A stretch of 64,000 nucleotides of DNA from Tabrizicola_A aquatica (GCA_965194375.1 CBDAEL010000003.1), one strand, 5' to 3'. Shown: positions 25,980-35,458, counted from the first letter of the stretch. Translations and numbers: made by a program. The notes: a model not told the origin generated them from the sequence alone.

Positions 25980-27074
25980 TCAAAAGGCGCAAGACCACAG
26001 GGCGTAGGCATCGCCGCCGAGGGTTTGACGTTCGCGCAAGGTCAGGCGCGGGGCTTCGGCCAGGGTCTTGAGACCAAGGGCCGCAAGGGCTGGGCGGCCA
26101 TCGGCTCCGATCAGGGCCCCGGCGTGATAGGTGGCCAGATCATCGATCAGCCGCGCGGTGACAAGGCTGGCGGCCAACTGGCCGCCGCCTTCGCACAGGA
26201 TGCGCGTAAGGCCGCGGGTGGCGAGGGCGTTCAGGGCAGAGGTAGGGTCAACTTGGCCAGTAGGGCTGGCTGCAACCTCGATCAGCGTGGCACCGGTGGC
26301 GGCCCAGGCGGCGCGGGCGGCCTCGGGCGCTGCGGCGGTGTGGACCATCCAGACCGGGGTTTGGCGGGCGCTCTGACCAAGGCGGCTGGTCGGGGCATGG
26401 GACAGACGGCTGTCGAGCACGACACGCAAGGGTTGGCGGGCCGCGCCCATGTCGCGCACGGTCAGATCCGGATCATCGGCGCGGGCGGTGCCAGCACCGA
26501 CCATCACCGCATCATGCGTCAGGCGCAACAAGTGTGTGTGACGGCGCGCGGCGGGTCCGGTGATCCAGCGGGATTCACCTGTGGCAGTGGCGATGCGGCC
26601 ATCCAGCGTGGTGGCAAGTTTCAGGGTCACGAAGGGCAAGTTGCGCGTGACGCGTTTCAGAAACCCCGCGTTCAGACGGCTGGCCTCAGGCGCGAGAACG
26701 CCTTCGGTCACGGCGACACCTGCGGCACGCAGCATCGCGTGTCCCCGGCCCACGACGCGCGGGTCAGGATCGGTCAAGGCGGTGACAACGCGGGCGACAC
26801 GGGCCGCAATCAGCGCCTCAGCGCAGGGCGGGGTCTGGCCATGATGGGCGCAGGGTTCGAGCGTAACATAGGCGGTGGCGCCTTGGGCCAAGGCGCCCGC
26901 TTGGGCCAGCGCGCGGGTTTCAGCATGCGGGCGGCCGCCGGGTTGCGTCCAGCCGCGTCCGACGATCTGGCCGTCACGCACCAAGACGCAGCCCACCGCC
27001 GGGTTGGGCCAGACAGCGCCAAGGCCCCGCGCCGCAAGGCGCAGGGCGTGGGCCATGTGGATCTCGTCGCTCAC
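25980..27074 (-). CDS. ribD: Bifunctional riboflavin deaminase/reductase
   Basis: Catalyses the second and third steps of riboflavin synthesis: deamination of the GTP-derived pyrimidine, then reduction of its ribose chain. The 364-residue protein has the N-terminal zinc deaminase (His50-Ala-Glu52 and Cys75...Cys84 in PCAHHGQTPPC) and a C-terminal RibD reductase domain (about 150-364, with TLDGRIAT and CEGGGQL). The ATG overlaps the nrdR stop (ATGA), an arrangement common in alphaproteobacteria. The C-terminus (SCAF) is encoded by a dispersed intergenic repeat. Confidence 0.95.
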   Translation of the reverse strand: MSDEIHMAHALRLAARGLGAVWPNPAVGCVLVRDGQIVGRGWTQPGGRPHAETRALAQAGALAQGATAYVTLEPCAHHGQTPPCAEALIAARVARVVTALTDPDPRVVGRGHAMLRAAGVAVTEGVLAPEASRLNAGFLKRVTRNLPFVTLKLATTLDGRIATATGESRWITGPAARRHTHLLRLTHDAVMVGAGTARADDPDLTVRDMGAARQPLRVVLDSRLSHAPTSRLGQSARQTPVWMVHTAAAPEAARAAWAATGATLIEVAASPTGQVDPTSALNALATRGLTRILCEGGGQLAASLVTARLIDDLATYHAGALIGADGRPALAALGLKTLAEAPRLTLRERQTLGGDAYALWSCAF

Positions 27075-27538
27075 TCTTCCGAGTTTGCGCCAGGGCGCAG
27101 TTCGCTGACGAAGCGGTCAAAGTCATCCGCCGCTTGGAAGTTCTTGTAAACGCTGGCGAACCGGACATAGGCCACGGTGTCGATCCGCGCGAGGCTTTCC
27201 ATGACAATCTCACCGATGGTTTTCGATGGGATGTCGGTGTCGCCAAGGCTTTCCAGCCGACGCACGATCCCCGAGATCATCTGATCAATGCGATCAGGGT
27301 CGATGGGGCGCTTTTGCATGGCGATGCGGATCGAGCGTTCCAGCTTGGAGCGGTCAAAATCTTCGCGTTTGCCAGAGGATTTCACGACAACAAGGTCGCG
27401 CAGCTGCACGCGTTCATAGGTGGTAAAGCGGCCGCCGCATGCGGGGCAAAAGCGGCGGCGGCGGATGGACACATGGTCCTCGGCCGGGCGCGAGTCTTTC
27501 ACTTGCGTATCGACGTTACCGCAGAATGGGCAGCGCAT
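27071..27538 (-). CDS. nrdR: Transcriptional repressor NrdR of ribonucleotide reductase genes
   Basis: A 155-residue regulator with a zinc ribbon (Cys3, Cys6, Cys31, Cys34) and an ATP-cone domain (about 48-138). It senses ATP/dATP and represses ribonucleotide reductase genes. Length and sequence are standard for the family. It is coupled to ribD by a 4-base overlap. The 261 bases upstream, up to the gcdH stop, hold a GC hairpin at about 27580-27600 and the gcdH terminator. Confidence 0.96.
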   Translation of the reverse strand: MRCPFCGNVDTQVKDSRPAEDHVSIRRRRFCPACGGRFTTYERVQLRDLVVVKSSGKREDFDRSKLERSIRIAMQKRPIDPDRIDQMISGIVRRLESLGDTDIPSKTIGEIVMESLARIDTVAYVRFASVYKNFQAADDFDRFVSELRPGANSEE

Positions 27539-27708
27539 CGGCTCCCTCCTTGCTTGTTATTATCTGTCCTGCCTCAAGCCCGGGGGTGTGCCCCCGTGAT
27601 CTTTGGGCAACTATAGGGGGGCACACGCTATGTCGGGTAGCGGAAAGTGGCCGATACCGCATCTGGGGGCAGACCTGTTGCGGGCAAGACTCAGGTGTCT
27701 GAGAAGGG

Positions 27709-27741
27709 AAAGGCCCGAAACCTTGTGAGGTTCGGGCCTTT
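27709..27741 (-). terminator. Terminator downstream of gcdH
   Basis: AAAGGCCCGAAC and GTTCGGGCCTTT-type arms form a GC-rich stem with an 8-base loop, 60 bases past the gcdH stop, with T-rich sequence on both sides. Confidence 0.65.
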
Positions 27742-27799
27742 CTTGAACGATTTCAATATATTGCAGCAAATATTGGGTTACGCCCCACCAGTTCCGGCC

Positions 27800-29020
27800 T
27801 TAGAAGAAGGCCTGCAGTCCAGTGATGGCGCGCCCTAAGATCAGGGCATGAACGTCATGGGTGCCTTCATAGGTGTTCACGGTCTCAAGGTTCACCATGT
27901 GGCGGATGACCTGATAATCTTCCTGAATGCCGTTGCCGCCGTGCATGTCACGCGCCCAGCGTGCCGCATCCAGCGCCTTGCCGCAGTTGTTGCGCTTGAT
28001 GATCGAGATCATCTCGGGCGCGGCATTGGCCTCATCCAAGAGACGCCCGACACGCAAGCTGGCCTGCAGGCCAAGCGAGATTTCGGTCATCATATTGGCG
28101 AGTTTCAGCTGATAAAGCTGGGTCTGGGCGATGGGTTTGCCGAACTGCTTGCGGTCAAGGCCATATTGGCGGGCGGCGTGCATGCAAAACTCAGCCGCGC
28201 CCATGACGCCCCAAGAAATGCCATAGCGGGCGCGGTTGAGGCAGCCGAAGGGGCCCTTCAGACCCTCGACATTGGGCAAGAGCGCGTCTTCGCCAACCTC
28301 GACATTGTCCATAACGATCTCGCCGGTGATCGAGGCGCGCAACGACAGCTTGCCACCAACCTTGGGAGCCGTCAGGCCCTTCATGCCCTTTTCAAGGACA
28401 AAGCCCTTGATCTTGCCGCCATGCGCTTCGGATTTGGCCCAGACTACAAAGACATCGGCAATGGGCGCGTTCGAGATCCACATCTTGGCGCCGTTCAGCA
28501 CATAGCCATTGGCCGTTTTCTTGGCCACGGTCTTCATGCCTGCGGGGTCCGAGCCCGCATCGGGTTCGGTCAGACCAAAGCAGCCGATCCATTCGCCAGT
28601 GGCGAGTTTCGGCAGGAACTTCTGGCGCTGCGCTTCGGTGCCATAGGCGTAGATCGGATACATGACGAGCGAGGATTGCACCGACATCATCGACCGATAG
28701 CCGCTGTCGACGCGCTCAACTTCGCGCGCGATCAGGCCATAGGCGACGTAAGACGCGCCCAACCCGCCGTATTCCTCGGGCACCGTGACGCCCAGCAGGC
28801 CCATCTCACCCATTTCACGGAAGATCGAGGGGTCGGAGGATTCCTCACGAAACGCCTTGATGACACGGGGTTGCAGCTTGTCTTGGGCATAGGCGCGGGC
28901 GGCGTCCCGCAGCATGCGCTCTTCGTCGGTCAGCTGGTCGTTCAGGCGGAAGGGGTCTTCCCAATCAAACCCGCCCAGATCGGGGGCATCCTTGGCTTTC
29001 AGCTTGGGGGTGTCGAGCAT
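27800..29020 (-). CDS. gcdH: Glutaryl-CoA dehydrogenase
   Basis: FAD enzyme that oxidises and decarboxylates glutaryl-CoA to crotonyl-CoA in lysine and tryptophan breakdown. The 406-residue protein has the acyl-CoA dehydrogenase fold with GCFGLTEPDAGSDP and the catalytic glutamate Glu385 in TYEGTHDVH, in the context typical of GcdH. The ATG at 29020 has AGGAG 9 bases upstream; an extended frame to 29077 is unlikely. It is divergent from a LysR regulator, the usual gcdH neighbour in Rhodobacterales and pseudomonads. A terminator follows the stop. Confidence 0.93.
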   Translation of the reverse strand: MLDTPKLKAKDAPDLGGFDWEDPFRLNDQLTDEERMLRDAARAYAQDKLQPRVIKAFREESSDPSIFREMGEMGLLGVTVPEEYGGLGASYVAYGLIAREVERVDSGYRSMMSVQSSLVMYPIYAYGTEAQRQKFLPKLATGEWIGCFGLTEPDAGSDPAGMKTVAKKTANGYVLNGAKMWISNAPIADVFVVWAKSEAHGGKIKGFVLEKGMKGLTAPKVGGKLSLRASITGEIVMDNVEVGEDALLPNVEGLKGPFGCLNRARYGISWGVMGAAEFCMHAARQYGLDRKQFGKPIAQTQLYQLKLANMMTEISLGLQASLRVGRLLDEANAAPEMISIIKRNNCGKALDAARWARDMHGGNGIQEDYQVIRHMVNLETVNTYEGTHDVHALILGRAITGLQAFF

Positions 29021-29122
29021 CGGTACATCTCCTGAAACAGCATGAGCTTTGCGCAAGTCTATTGCACGAATCTGCACAGGCCACTAGCGAAACAGGGACA
29101 GGATTTAATGAGGAAAACTCAT

Positions 29123-30010
29123 ATGCTGGTTTCGCGTCGCTATCTGCCTTCGATGCCGTCGCTCTTGGCCTTGGAGGCGGTGGACCGTCTGGGCAGCGCC
29201 TCGGCGGCGGCCGAGGAGTTGAACCTGACCCAAGGCGCGGTCAGCCGACAGTTGCAGGTTCTAGAGGGGCAATTGGGTGTTGCGCTCTTCATCCGCGAGA
29301 AGCACCGGTTGCGGCTGACCCAAGGGGCGCGGGACTATTGCCGCGAGGTGCGGCGGATGCTGCAGGGGATTGGTCAGGCGACGCTGACCTTGCGGGCCAA
29401 TCCGGGGGGCGGGGCGCTGAACTTGGCCATTCTGCCTGCTTTTGGCATGCATTGGCTCGCCCCGCGTCTGGCGCGCTTTGCGGGCCAGCATCCGGAGGTG
29501 ACCGTGAACCTGTCCACGCGGCTGAAGCCCTTTGCCTTTGAGGCCACGCAGTTTGACGCAGCAATCCATTACGGGCGGCAGGATTGGCCGGGGGTGGAGT
29601 ATCTGCCCTTGATGCAAGAAGAGATGCTGGCGGTGGCCGCGCCCGCGCTGGTGGCGGCTACCCTGCCCCGGGCGGAGGATGTGCTCACGCTTCCCCTGTT
29701 GCAATTGGAAAGCCGCACCGGGGATTGGGGCCGTTGGCTCGCCCATCACGGGCTGCCCGGCCTGCGCCCCCCGGCGATGCTGTTTGACCAGTTCGCCACC
29801 ATGATGCAGGGCGCGATCCATGGGCTGGGCGCAGCCCTGATGCCGACCTTCCTGATCGAGCGTGATCTCGAGGCCGGCCGCTTGGTGCCGATCTTTGGCG
29901 GGCCAATTGCCTCGGCCGGAAGCTACCATCTGGTCTGGCCGAAGGAGAGCCCAGCCCGCGCACCACTCGTCAGTTTTCGCACTTGGCTGACGGGTGAGAT
30001 CAACCCGTGA
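29123..30010 (+). CDS. LysR-family regulator, GcvA/GcdR type
   Basis: A 295-residue LysR protein with an N-terminal winged helix (about 5-65, including SASAAAEELNLTQGAVSRQL) and a C-terminal substrate-binding-type effector domain. The start at 29123 has GAGGA 8 bases upstream; an ATG at 29108, also with AGGA upstream, is possible and would add five residues. It is divergent from gcdH with about 100 bases between, so it probably controls that gene in response to glutarate or glutaryl-CoA. Its 3' end overlaps the convergent amine-oxidase gene by 11 bases. Confidence 0.87.
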   Translation: MLVSRRYLPSMPSLLALEAVDRLGSASAAAEELNLTQGAVSRQLQVLEGQLGVALFIREKHRLRLTQGARDYCREVRRMLQGIGQATLTLRANPGGGALNLAILPAFGMHWLAPRLARFAGQHPEVTVNLSTRLKPFAFEATQFDAAIHYGRQDWPGVEYLPLMQEEMLAVAAPALVAATLPRAEDVLTLPLLQLESRTGDWGRWLAHHGLPGLRPPAMLFDQFATMMQGAIHGLGAALMPTFLIERDLEAGRLVPIFGGPIASAGSYHLVWPKESPARAPLVSFRTWLTGEINP

Positions 30011-31337
30011 TCTGGGCCGCTGCCGTCCGGCCTGACAAAAGCGCGCCATGGGCAGTGCCCCAATAGTCAGGCTCGCAAGCCTCGCCCGCAAAGATCAGCC
30101 GCCCCTCCCAATCGGCCCCGGCAAGGGCTGTGCGGGTGTCTGGCGTGGTTCCGATGGCGTTGAAGGAATAGGCGCCGCGGGTGAATTGGTCTTGCCCCCA
30201 GCGGGTGATCTGCGCCGCAATCGGCGCGGGGAAATCGCGGCCGAACATGGTTTTCAGCGCCGCATGGGCCTCGGCGACCATCTCGGCATCGCTGAGCTGT
30301 TCCATCTGCCGTGCCTGATCGCCCGCGTGAAAGGCCAAAAGCACCGGTGCGCCTGTGGCTTGGGCAAGGCTGACCCATTGCGACCAGATGCCATCTTTCG
30401 GCCCCACCCATTCGATCCAATCGACATCGGCGGGCCATGCAATGCGATCAAAGCGCAGCCAGCATTTGTTCAAAAGCCCCATGCCAAGGGTTTCGATCGC
30501 GGCCCGGCGGGCCGGGGCGAGCGGGGGCTCAAAGGCGATGTCGCCGGACTTGAGCACGCCCAAAGGCACGGTGACGACCACATGATCGGCCTGCAAGACC
30601 TCACCATCGGTCAATGTGACCTGCACGCTGTCCTCGGCTTGGACCACCGAGGCCACGACCGCCCCGGTGCGGATGGTCAGGCCCGTGGCAAGGTGATCGG
30701 TGATCTGGTCATAGCCTTTGGGAAAAAGCTTGTCACCGCCGCCGAACTCCACCGCCTCGTCATAATGCCAGGCCGAGACCTCATCCCATGCGCCGCCATA
30801 TTCGGCCTCGACGCTGCCGTTGACGACTTGGCGGATCAGGCGGCGGGTGGGGTCATCGGCCTCTGCCCATGACGGTGTGGCAAGGATCGCCTCTTTCAGA
30901 GATTGATCTCTGGCGCGGGTTTCAGACTTGGCGCGGGCGGCGGCGATAGTCTGTTCCGCAAAGTCATAGGCAGGGGAAAGATCAACCTCGCGGCCTTGGG
31001 CATCCAGCGCCATGGCGCTGTCGTACGAAGTTGGCCGCCGCACAGCCCCGGCCTGATCGGCCAGATCTGTCAGCGGGTTACCGGTGACGCCGTGAATCCA
31101 GCTTGCCCCCATGTCCATCGGCATGTCAGCCCAAGCCCGCGAGGTCCAGATGCGCCCGCCAATCCGGTCACGGGCCTCAAGCACCGTGACTTTGGCCCCC
31201 GCAGAATGCAGATCGCGGGCAGCGGACAGCCCGGCAAGCCCGGCCCCGATGACAAGCACCGAAGAACTGCTGGCGCGGGCGGGGGTGGCGGCCAGCGCGG
31301 CGATACTTGCCAAGAGATTGCGGCGGGTCATGGGCAT
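30000..31337 (-). CDS. Flavin-containing monoamine/polyamine oxidase, Tat-exported
   Basis: A 445-residue FAD oxidase. The N-terminus MPMTRRNLLASIAALAATPA is a twin-arginine-like signal, so the enzyme is likely periplasmic. The dinucleotide fold follows (VLVIGAGLAGLSAARDL, about 27-44) with GGRIW and MDMGASWIHG; the C-terminal FAD segment is FAGEACEPDYWGTAHGALLSG. Enzymes of this family oxidise amines such as spermidine to aldehyde, ammonia and peroxide. Polyamine genes occupy the next 8 kb. Whether the substrate is spermidine, putrescine or another amine is not readable from sequence. Confidence 0.83.
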   Translation of the reverse strand: MPMTRRNLLASIAALAATPARASSSSVLVIGAGLAGLSAARDLHSAGAKVTVLEARDRIGGRIWTSRAWADMPMDMGASWIHGVTGNPLTDLADQAGAVRRPTSYDSAMALDAQGREVDLSPAYDFAEQTIAAARAKSETRARDQSLKEAILATPSWAEADDPTRRLIRQVVNGSVEAEYGGAWDEVSAWHYDEAVEFGGGDKLFPKGYDQITDHLATGLTIRTGAVVASVVQAEDSVQVTLTDGEVLQADHVVVTVPLGVLKSGDIAFEPPLAPARRAAIETLGMGLLNKCWLRFDRIAWPADVDWIEWVGPKDGIWSQWVSLAQATGAPVLLAFHAGDQARQMEQLSDAEMVAEAHAALKTMFGRDFPAPIAAQITRWGQDQFTRGAYSFNAIGTTPDTRTALAGADWEGRLIFAGEACEPDYWGTAHGALLSGRTAAAQITG

Positions 31338-31461
31338 GTGGCACCGAGATAAGAGGCAGGAAATGGCAAAGACTTTTGATCATATTCTGCGTCATTCTGG
31401 CTTGAAAAGCTGCATAAAAATGCAAGGGTAGCGGTGGAAACCTGCACGAAGGCCGCTGACC

Positions 31462-32817
31462 ATGACCGCCCCTGCCGAGCTTGTCGCCTATCTGGCCCGC
31501 CACCCCGAGACGCGCTTTGTCGATGCGGTGCTCTATGATCTTTGCGGCACGGCGATTGGCAAAAGGGTGCCAGCGCGCGATGCGGAAAAGCTGTGGTCCT
31601 CAGGTGTAGCGTTCTGCGCTGGGATCACCACGCTGGACGCCTTGGGCACCTGCTGGGATGTGAACGGCATCGGCTTTTCCGATGGTGATCCGGACGCCAC
31701 CAGCTACCCCCTGCCCGACACCTTGGTGCCTGTGCCTTGGGCCGAGGTGCCGACCGCGCAGGTGCAGATCGCGCCCGCCCCGCCCGAGGGCGAGGCCGCG
31801 TGGTGGTTCGATCCGCGCGCGATCCTTCAGGCAGTGGTTACGCGCTTTGCCGAATTGGGTCTGCGGCCCGTGGTGGCCAATGAGTTGGAATTCTACTTCG
31901 TCGACCCAAAGCGCGACGACAAAGGGCGCATCTCTCCTGCCCTGCCCGCCCGGTCGGGCCGCGCGCCCGAGGCGCCGCGGGTTCTGGCTTTTGACAAGCT
32001 GGATGAATGGGCCGGGATCTTGGCCGAGATTGATGCGGCCTGCATCGCCCAAGGCGTGCCTGCAGGGGCGGCCACGGCGGAATATGGCGGGGCGCAGTTC
32101 GAGGTGAACCTTGCCCATCTGGATGACCCGGTGCTCGCCTGCGACCATGCGCTGATGCTGCGCCGGATCGTCAAAGGGGTGGCTGCCAAGCATGGGCTGG
32201 AGGCCACCTTTATGTCCAAACCTTTTGCCGACCAATCCGGCTCGGGGCTGCATATTCACGCCAGCTTGATCGACGCGGCAGGGCGCAATGTCTTTGACGA
32301 AACCACGCCGGATGGCGACCGGATGCTTGGCCATGCGATTGCAGGCCTGCAGGCAACCACCTATGACGCGATGGGATTTTTTGCGCCCAATATCAACGCC
32401 TACCGCCGCTTTGCTGCCAATCAGTTTGTGCCGGTGAACACAAGCTGGGGGATCAACAACCGCTCCGTGTCGTTCCGCGTACCAATGGGCGGCGGTCGCG
32501 CGCGGCGGATTGAGCATCGTATCGCAGGGGCCGATGCCAACCCCTATCTCGTCATGGCGGCGATGCTGGCGGGGTTCCATCATGGAATTGCCAATAAGCT
32601 GGCGCCCACCCCACCTTCGACCGGCAATGCCGGCGAAGAGGCCGACCCCGAAATGCCCTTGCGCCTGTGGACCGCGCTGGACCGGCTGCAAGCATCGGCC
32701 CTGATGGCCGAGTATTTCGGGCCGCGCTATCCGGCGGCCTACGCGGCCATCAAACGATCCGAGTTTGAGGCCTTCATGGCCGAGGTGCTGCCGCGCGAAT
32801 ACGACTGGTATCTCTAG
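31462..32817 (+). CDS. Glutamine synthetase-family ligase, gamma-glutamylpolyamine synthetase (PuuA) type
   Basis: A 451-residue member of the glutamine synthetase superfamily. Metal and ATP-binding segments are present: NELEFYF, GGAQFEVNL, GSGLHIHASL and the RIEHRIAGADANPYL signature. It lacks the regulatory adenylylation loop of GlnA, as expected for PuuA-type enzymes that couple glutamate to an amine. It is followed by a decayed amine-oxidase remnant and a PuuB-like FAD oxidase on the same strand, which supports a gamma-glutamylated polyamine route. A second enzyme of this family is at 39604. AAGG precedes the ATG. Confidence 0.82.
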   Translation: MTAPAELVAYLARHPETRFVDAVLYDLCGTAIGKRVPARDAEKLWSSGVAFCAGITTLDALGTCWDVNGIGFSDGDPDATSYPLPDTLVPVPWAEVPTAQVQIAPAPPEGEAAWWFDPRAILQAVVTRFAELGLRPVVANELEFYFVDPKRDDKGRISPALPARSGRAPEAPRVLAFDKLDEWAGILAEIDAACIAQGVPAGAATAEYGGAQFEVNLAHLDDPVLACDHALMLRRIVKGVAAKHGLEATFMSKPFADQSGSGLHIHASLIDAAGRNVFDETTPDGDRMLGHAIAGLQATTYDAMGFFAPNINAYRRFAANQFVPVNTSWGINNRSVSFRVPMGGGRARRIEHRIAGADANPYLVMAAMLAGFHHGIANKLAPTPPSTGNAGEEADPEMPLRLWTALDRLQASALMAEYFGPRYPAAYAAIKRSEFEAFMAEVLPREYDWYL

Positions 32818-32818
32818 C

Positions 32819-33007
32819 ATGTTCAATGTCGTGATCTTGGGCGGCGGGCTGCCTGATCTCGGCGCGGCGCATCCTTGCGGCCCCTCTGGCCGCATCGCCT
32901 GTGCCGGATCGGATATTGCGTCGGCACAGCAAGGCTGGTTTGAAGAGGCATTGGCTTCGGCCGAACGGACGGTGACGGCTTTGGCCGAAACCGTCTTGAG
33001 CACATGA
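32819..33007 (+). pseudogene. Remnant of a flavin amine oxidase (large internal deletion)
   Basis: A 62-codon frame that starts like an amine oxidase FAD-binding fold (MFNVVILGGGLPDLGAAH) and after about 20 residues continues as the family C-terminus (GRIACAGSDIASAQQGWFEEA then LASAERTV). The middle 350 or so residues are missing, and the frame is kept across the junction. It starts 1 base after the ligase stop, the place of an operon gene, and ends 16 bases before the FAD oxidase. It is most simply a deleted amine oxidase gene; expression of a tiny functional peptide is unlikely. Confidence 0.6.
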
Positions 33008-33023
33008 CACGCGGAGAACAGGC

Positions 33024-34400
33024 ATGAAGATCGGTGACGTCAGCTTTTGGTATGCCGACATGGGCCTGCCCGAAACCCGCCGCCCGCCCCTGTCGGGGGA
33101 TACCTCGGTCGATGTGGCGATCATTGGCGCGGGGTTCACCGGGCTTTGGACGGCGTGGTATCTGATGCAGGAAAAGCCCGACCTCAAGGTCTTGGTGATC
33201 GAAAAGGAATTCGCGGGCTTCGGCGCTTCGGGCCGCAATGGTGGGTGGTGCATGGGCACCTTCGCGTGGAAGCACGACGCCTATGCCGCCGCCACCTCGC
33301 GTGAGGCGGTGCTGGAGATGGTCAAGGATCTCGAGGCGACCGTGCCCGAGATCACGGCGGTCTGTGCGGCCGAGGGAATTGACGCTGACATCATCCCTTC
33401 GGAAGAGATGATGGTGGCGACCACTCCGGCGCAATTGCAGCGCATGAAAGAGGAAATCGCCCATCGCCGCGCTTGGGGTGACGGGCATCGCGCGCGCGAA
33501 CTGAGCCCGCAAGAGGTGGCGCAGCGGATCCATATTCCGGGCGTGCTCGGCGCGATGGTGGTCTCGGGCATGGCACGGGTGCAGCCGGCAAAATTGGTGC
33601 GCGGGCTGGCCGAAGCGGTTGAACGCAAGGGCGCGACCATTGTCGAAGGCACCGAGGTGATCTCTTACGACGCGGGGCGCGTCACCACCAACCGCGGGGT
33701 GGTACGGGCGCCGATCATCCTGCGCTGCACCGAAGGCTTTACCGCCGGGATCAAAGGGCACAAGCGCGACTGGCTGCCCCTGAACTCGGCCCAGATCGCC
33801 ACAGTGCCCTTGCCGCCCGAGGCTTGGGCCAAGATCGGCTGGGACGGGCATGAGCTGATCGGCGATATGAAGAACGCCTACTGCTATTGCCAGCGCACGC
33901 GCGAGGGCCGCATCACGGTGGGCGCGCGCGGGGTGCCCTATAAATTCGCCAGCCAAATGGACCGCAACGGCGCGCCGGATGCCGAAACCATCCGCCGGCT
34001 GACCGCCATCTTGCACGAACACTTCCCCGAAGCCGCGAAACATCCCATCGACCACGCCTGGTGTGGCGTGATCGGTGTGCCGCGCGATTGGTGCGCGACA
34101 GTGGGCTTGGATCGTAACACTGGCCTTGGCTGGGCGGGGGGCTATGTGGGCGTCGGGGTCTCCACCTCGAACCTTGCCGGTCGGACACTGGCCGACCTTG
34201 CCCTCGGCCGTGAGACGCGGATCACCCGGCACCCATGGGTCAACCGCCGTGTGCGGCAATGGGAGCCAGAGCCCCTGCGCTGGCTTGGTGTGCATCTGAT
34301 GTACAAGCTCTTGGCGCTTGCCGACCGCCGCGAGGCGCGGCTGCGTGGCAAGCCCTCGCGCTTTGGAGCGCTGGGCAACTGGATCACCGGGCGGCACTGA
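33024..34400 (+). CDS. FAD-dependent oxidoreductase, gamma-glutamylputrescine oxidase (PuuB) type
   Basis: A 458-residue DAO-family flavoprotein. The nucleotide fold VAIIGAGFTGLWTAWYL (about 31-47), the GASGRNGGW motif near 70-78, and the C-terminal GYVGVGVSTSNLAGRTLADL are those of PuuB/OrdL oxidases, which oxidise the gamma-glutamyl polyamine to an aldehyde plus peroxide. It follows the PuuA-type ligase and the oxidase remnant on the same strand, and is convergent with the Pot-type transporter, with a terminator between. The PuuC-like dehydrogenase at 14528 could take the product. Confidence 0.83.
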   Translation: MKIGDVSFWYADMGLPETRRPPLSGDTSVDVAIIGAGFTGLWTAWYLMQEKPDLKVLVIEKEFAGFGASGRNGGWCMGTFAWKHDAYAAATSREAVLEMVKDLEATVPEITAVCAAEGIDADIIPSEEMMVATTPAQLQRMKEEIAHRRAWGDGHRARELSPQEVAQRIHIPGVLGAMVVSGMARVQPAKLVRGLAEAVERKGATIVEGTEVISYDAGRVTTNRGVVRAPIILRCTEGFTAGIKGHKRDWLPLNSAQIATVPLPPEAWAKIGWDGHELIGDMKNAYCYCQRTREGRITVGARGVPYKFASQMDRNGAPDAETIRRLTAILHEHFPEAAKHPIDHAWCGVIGVPRDWCATVGLDRNTGLGWAGGYVGVGVSTSNLAGRTLADLALGRETRITRHPWVNRRVRQWEPEPLRWLGVHLMYKLLALADRREARLRGKPSRFGALGNWITGRH

Positions 34401-34418
34401 CCCGCCCCATCCCTTTCA

Positions 34419-34445
34419 TCTTGGCCCAAATACTCTCAGGGGTGA
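34419..34445. repeat. Dispersed intergenic repeat (reverse copy)
   Basis: TTCATCTTGGCCCAAATACT followed by CTCAGGGG is the reverse complement of the copy at 47090-47119. Confidence 0.65.
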
Positions 34446-34525
34446 ATGGGCGGCCTCTTGGCCGACCAGAGGGGCGCGAGCGCCCCTGACTGCGCCGCTT
34501 TGGCGGGGGTAAGCCGCAATAAAGA

Positions 34526-34557
34526 AAGCCGCCGATCCATTGCAGGATCGACGGCTT
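34526..34557 (-). terminator. Terminator of the Pot-type transporter operon
   Basis: AAGCCGTCGATCC / GGATCGGCGGCTT form a 13-bp stem (one mismatch) followed on the minus strand by TCTTTATT, 22 bases past the permease stop. Confidence 0.8.
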
Positions 34558-34579
34558 GATCGTTCAAGGATTAAGGTCC

Positions 34580-35446
34580 TTAGACTGCCTCTTCCAGCGC
34601 CTCCGCACGGCGGGCTTCCGCCTCACGCGCAGCCTCGATCCGGGCCAGTCGGCGGCGGTTGAACTCATAGACCAAGGCCAGCGCCAAGGTCACAAGGATC
34701 AACAGGAAGGCCAGCGCGTTGATCGTGGGCGTAATGCCCGCGCGGACCTTCGAGAACACATAGACCGTCAGCGTATCGGCCCCGCCACGGGTAAACTGCG
34801 TGACGTTGAAGTTCTCGATCGACTGGAAGAACGCCACCGCCCCACCGGCAAGGATGGCCGGATAGAGATGCGGCAGAAGGATGCGGCGCATCACCTGGCC
34901 GTGGCTTGCACCCAGATCCAGCGCAGCCTCTTCCAGCCCCGCATCAAAGGATTGCAGACGCGCCAGAACCAACAGCATCACCATGGCGGCGATATAGCTC
35001 ACTTGCCCCAGCACGCTGAGATGCAGACCGGGGTTAAACAGGAAGAACTCAGTCCCCAGCGCATTGCCCATCTTGGTCCACAGGATCATGGTGGAAATAC
35101 CGATGACCACACCGGGGATCAGGATGGTGGAGATCATCAACCCGTAGACCACCGTGCGCACCCGGCCCGAGATTGAGTTGATGAGAATGGCCGAAGCCGT
35201 GCCAACGAGGATCGAGATCACCGCCACAGCCACCGCAACCCATAGGCTGTTGCCAAAGGCCAGCATCATCCGCTGATCGGCGATCATGTCGCTGAACCAA
35301 TGGGTGGTGAAGCCTTTCCACGGCACGATCGAGGGCAGTTTGCTGTCGTTAAAGGCCGCCCCTGACATGACCACAAGCGGCGCGATCATATAAAGCAGGA
35401 ACAAGACCATATAGGCGTGGGCGAGGTTCAGTCGAAGCTTGTGCAT
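34580..35446 (-). CDS. ABC transporter permease, PotC type
   Basis: A 288-residue inner-membrane permease with about six membrane segments and the EAA motif LEEAALDLGASHGQVMRRI around residue 178. It closes the minus-strand order ATPase, PotB-type, PotC-type, with 12 bases to the upstream permease. It probably forms the channel with the PotB-type protein for spermidine/putrescine-like substrates. A terminator follows. The charged C-terminal tail (about 265-288, rich in Arg, Glu and Ala) is longer than usual and cytoplasmic. Confidence 0.87.
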   Translation of the reverse strand: MHKLRLNLAHAYMVLFLLYMIAPLVVMSGAAFNDSKLPSIVPWKGFTTHWFSDMIADQRMMLAFGNSLWVAVAVAVISILVGTASAILINSISGRVRTVVYGLMISTILIPGVVIGISTMILWTKMGNALGTEFFLFNPGLHLSVLGQVSYIAAMVMLLVLARLQSFDAGLEEAALDLGASHGQVMRRILLPHLYPAILAGGAVAFFQSIENFNVTQFTRGGADTLTVYVFSKVRAGITPTINALAFLLILVTLALALVYEFNRRRLARIEAAREAEARRAEALEEAV

Positions 35447-35458
35447 GATGTCCCTCCC

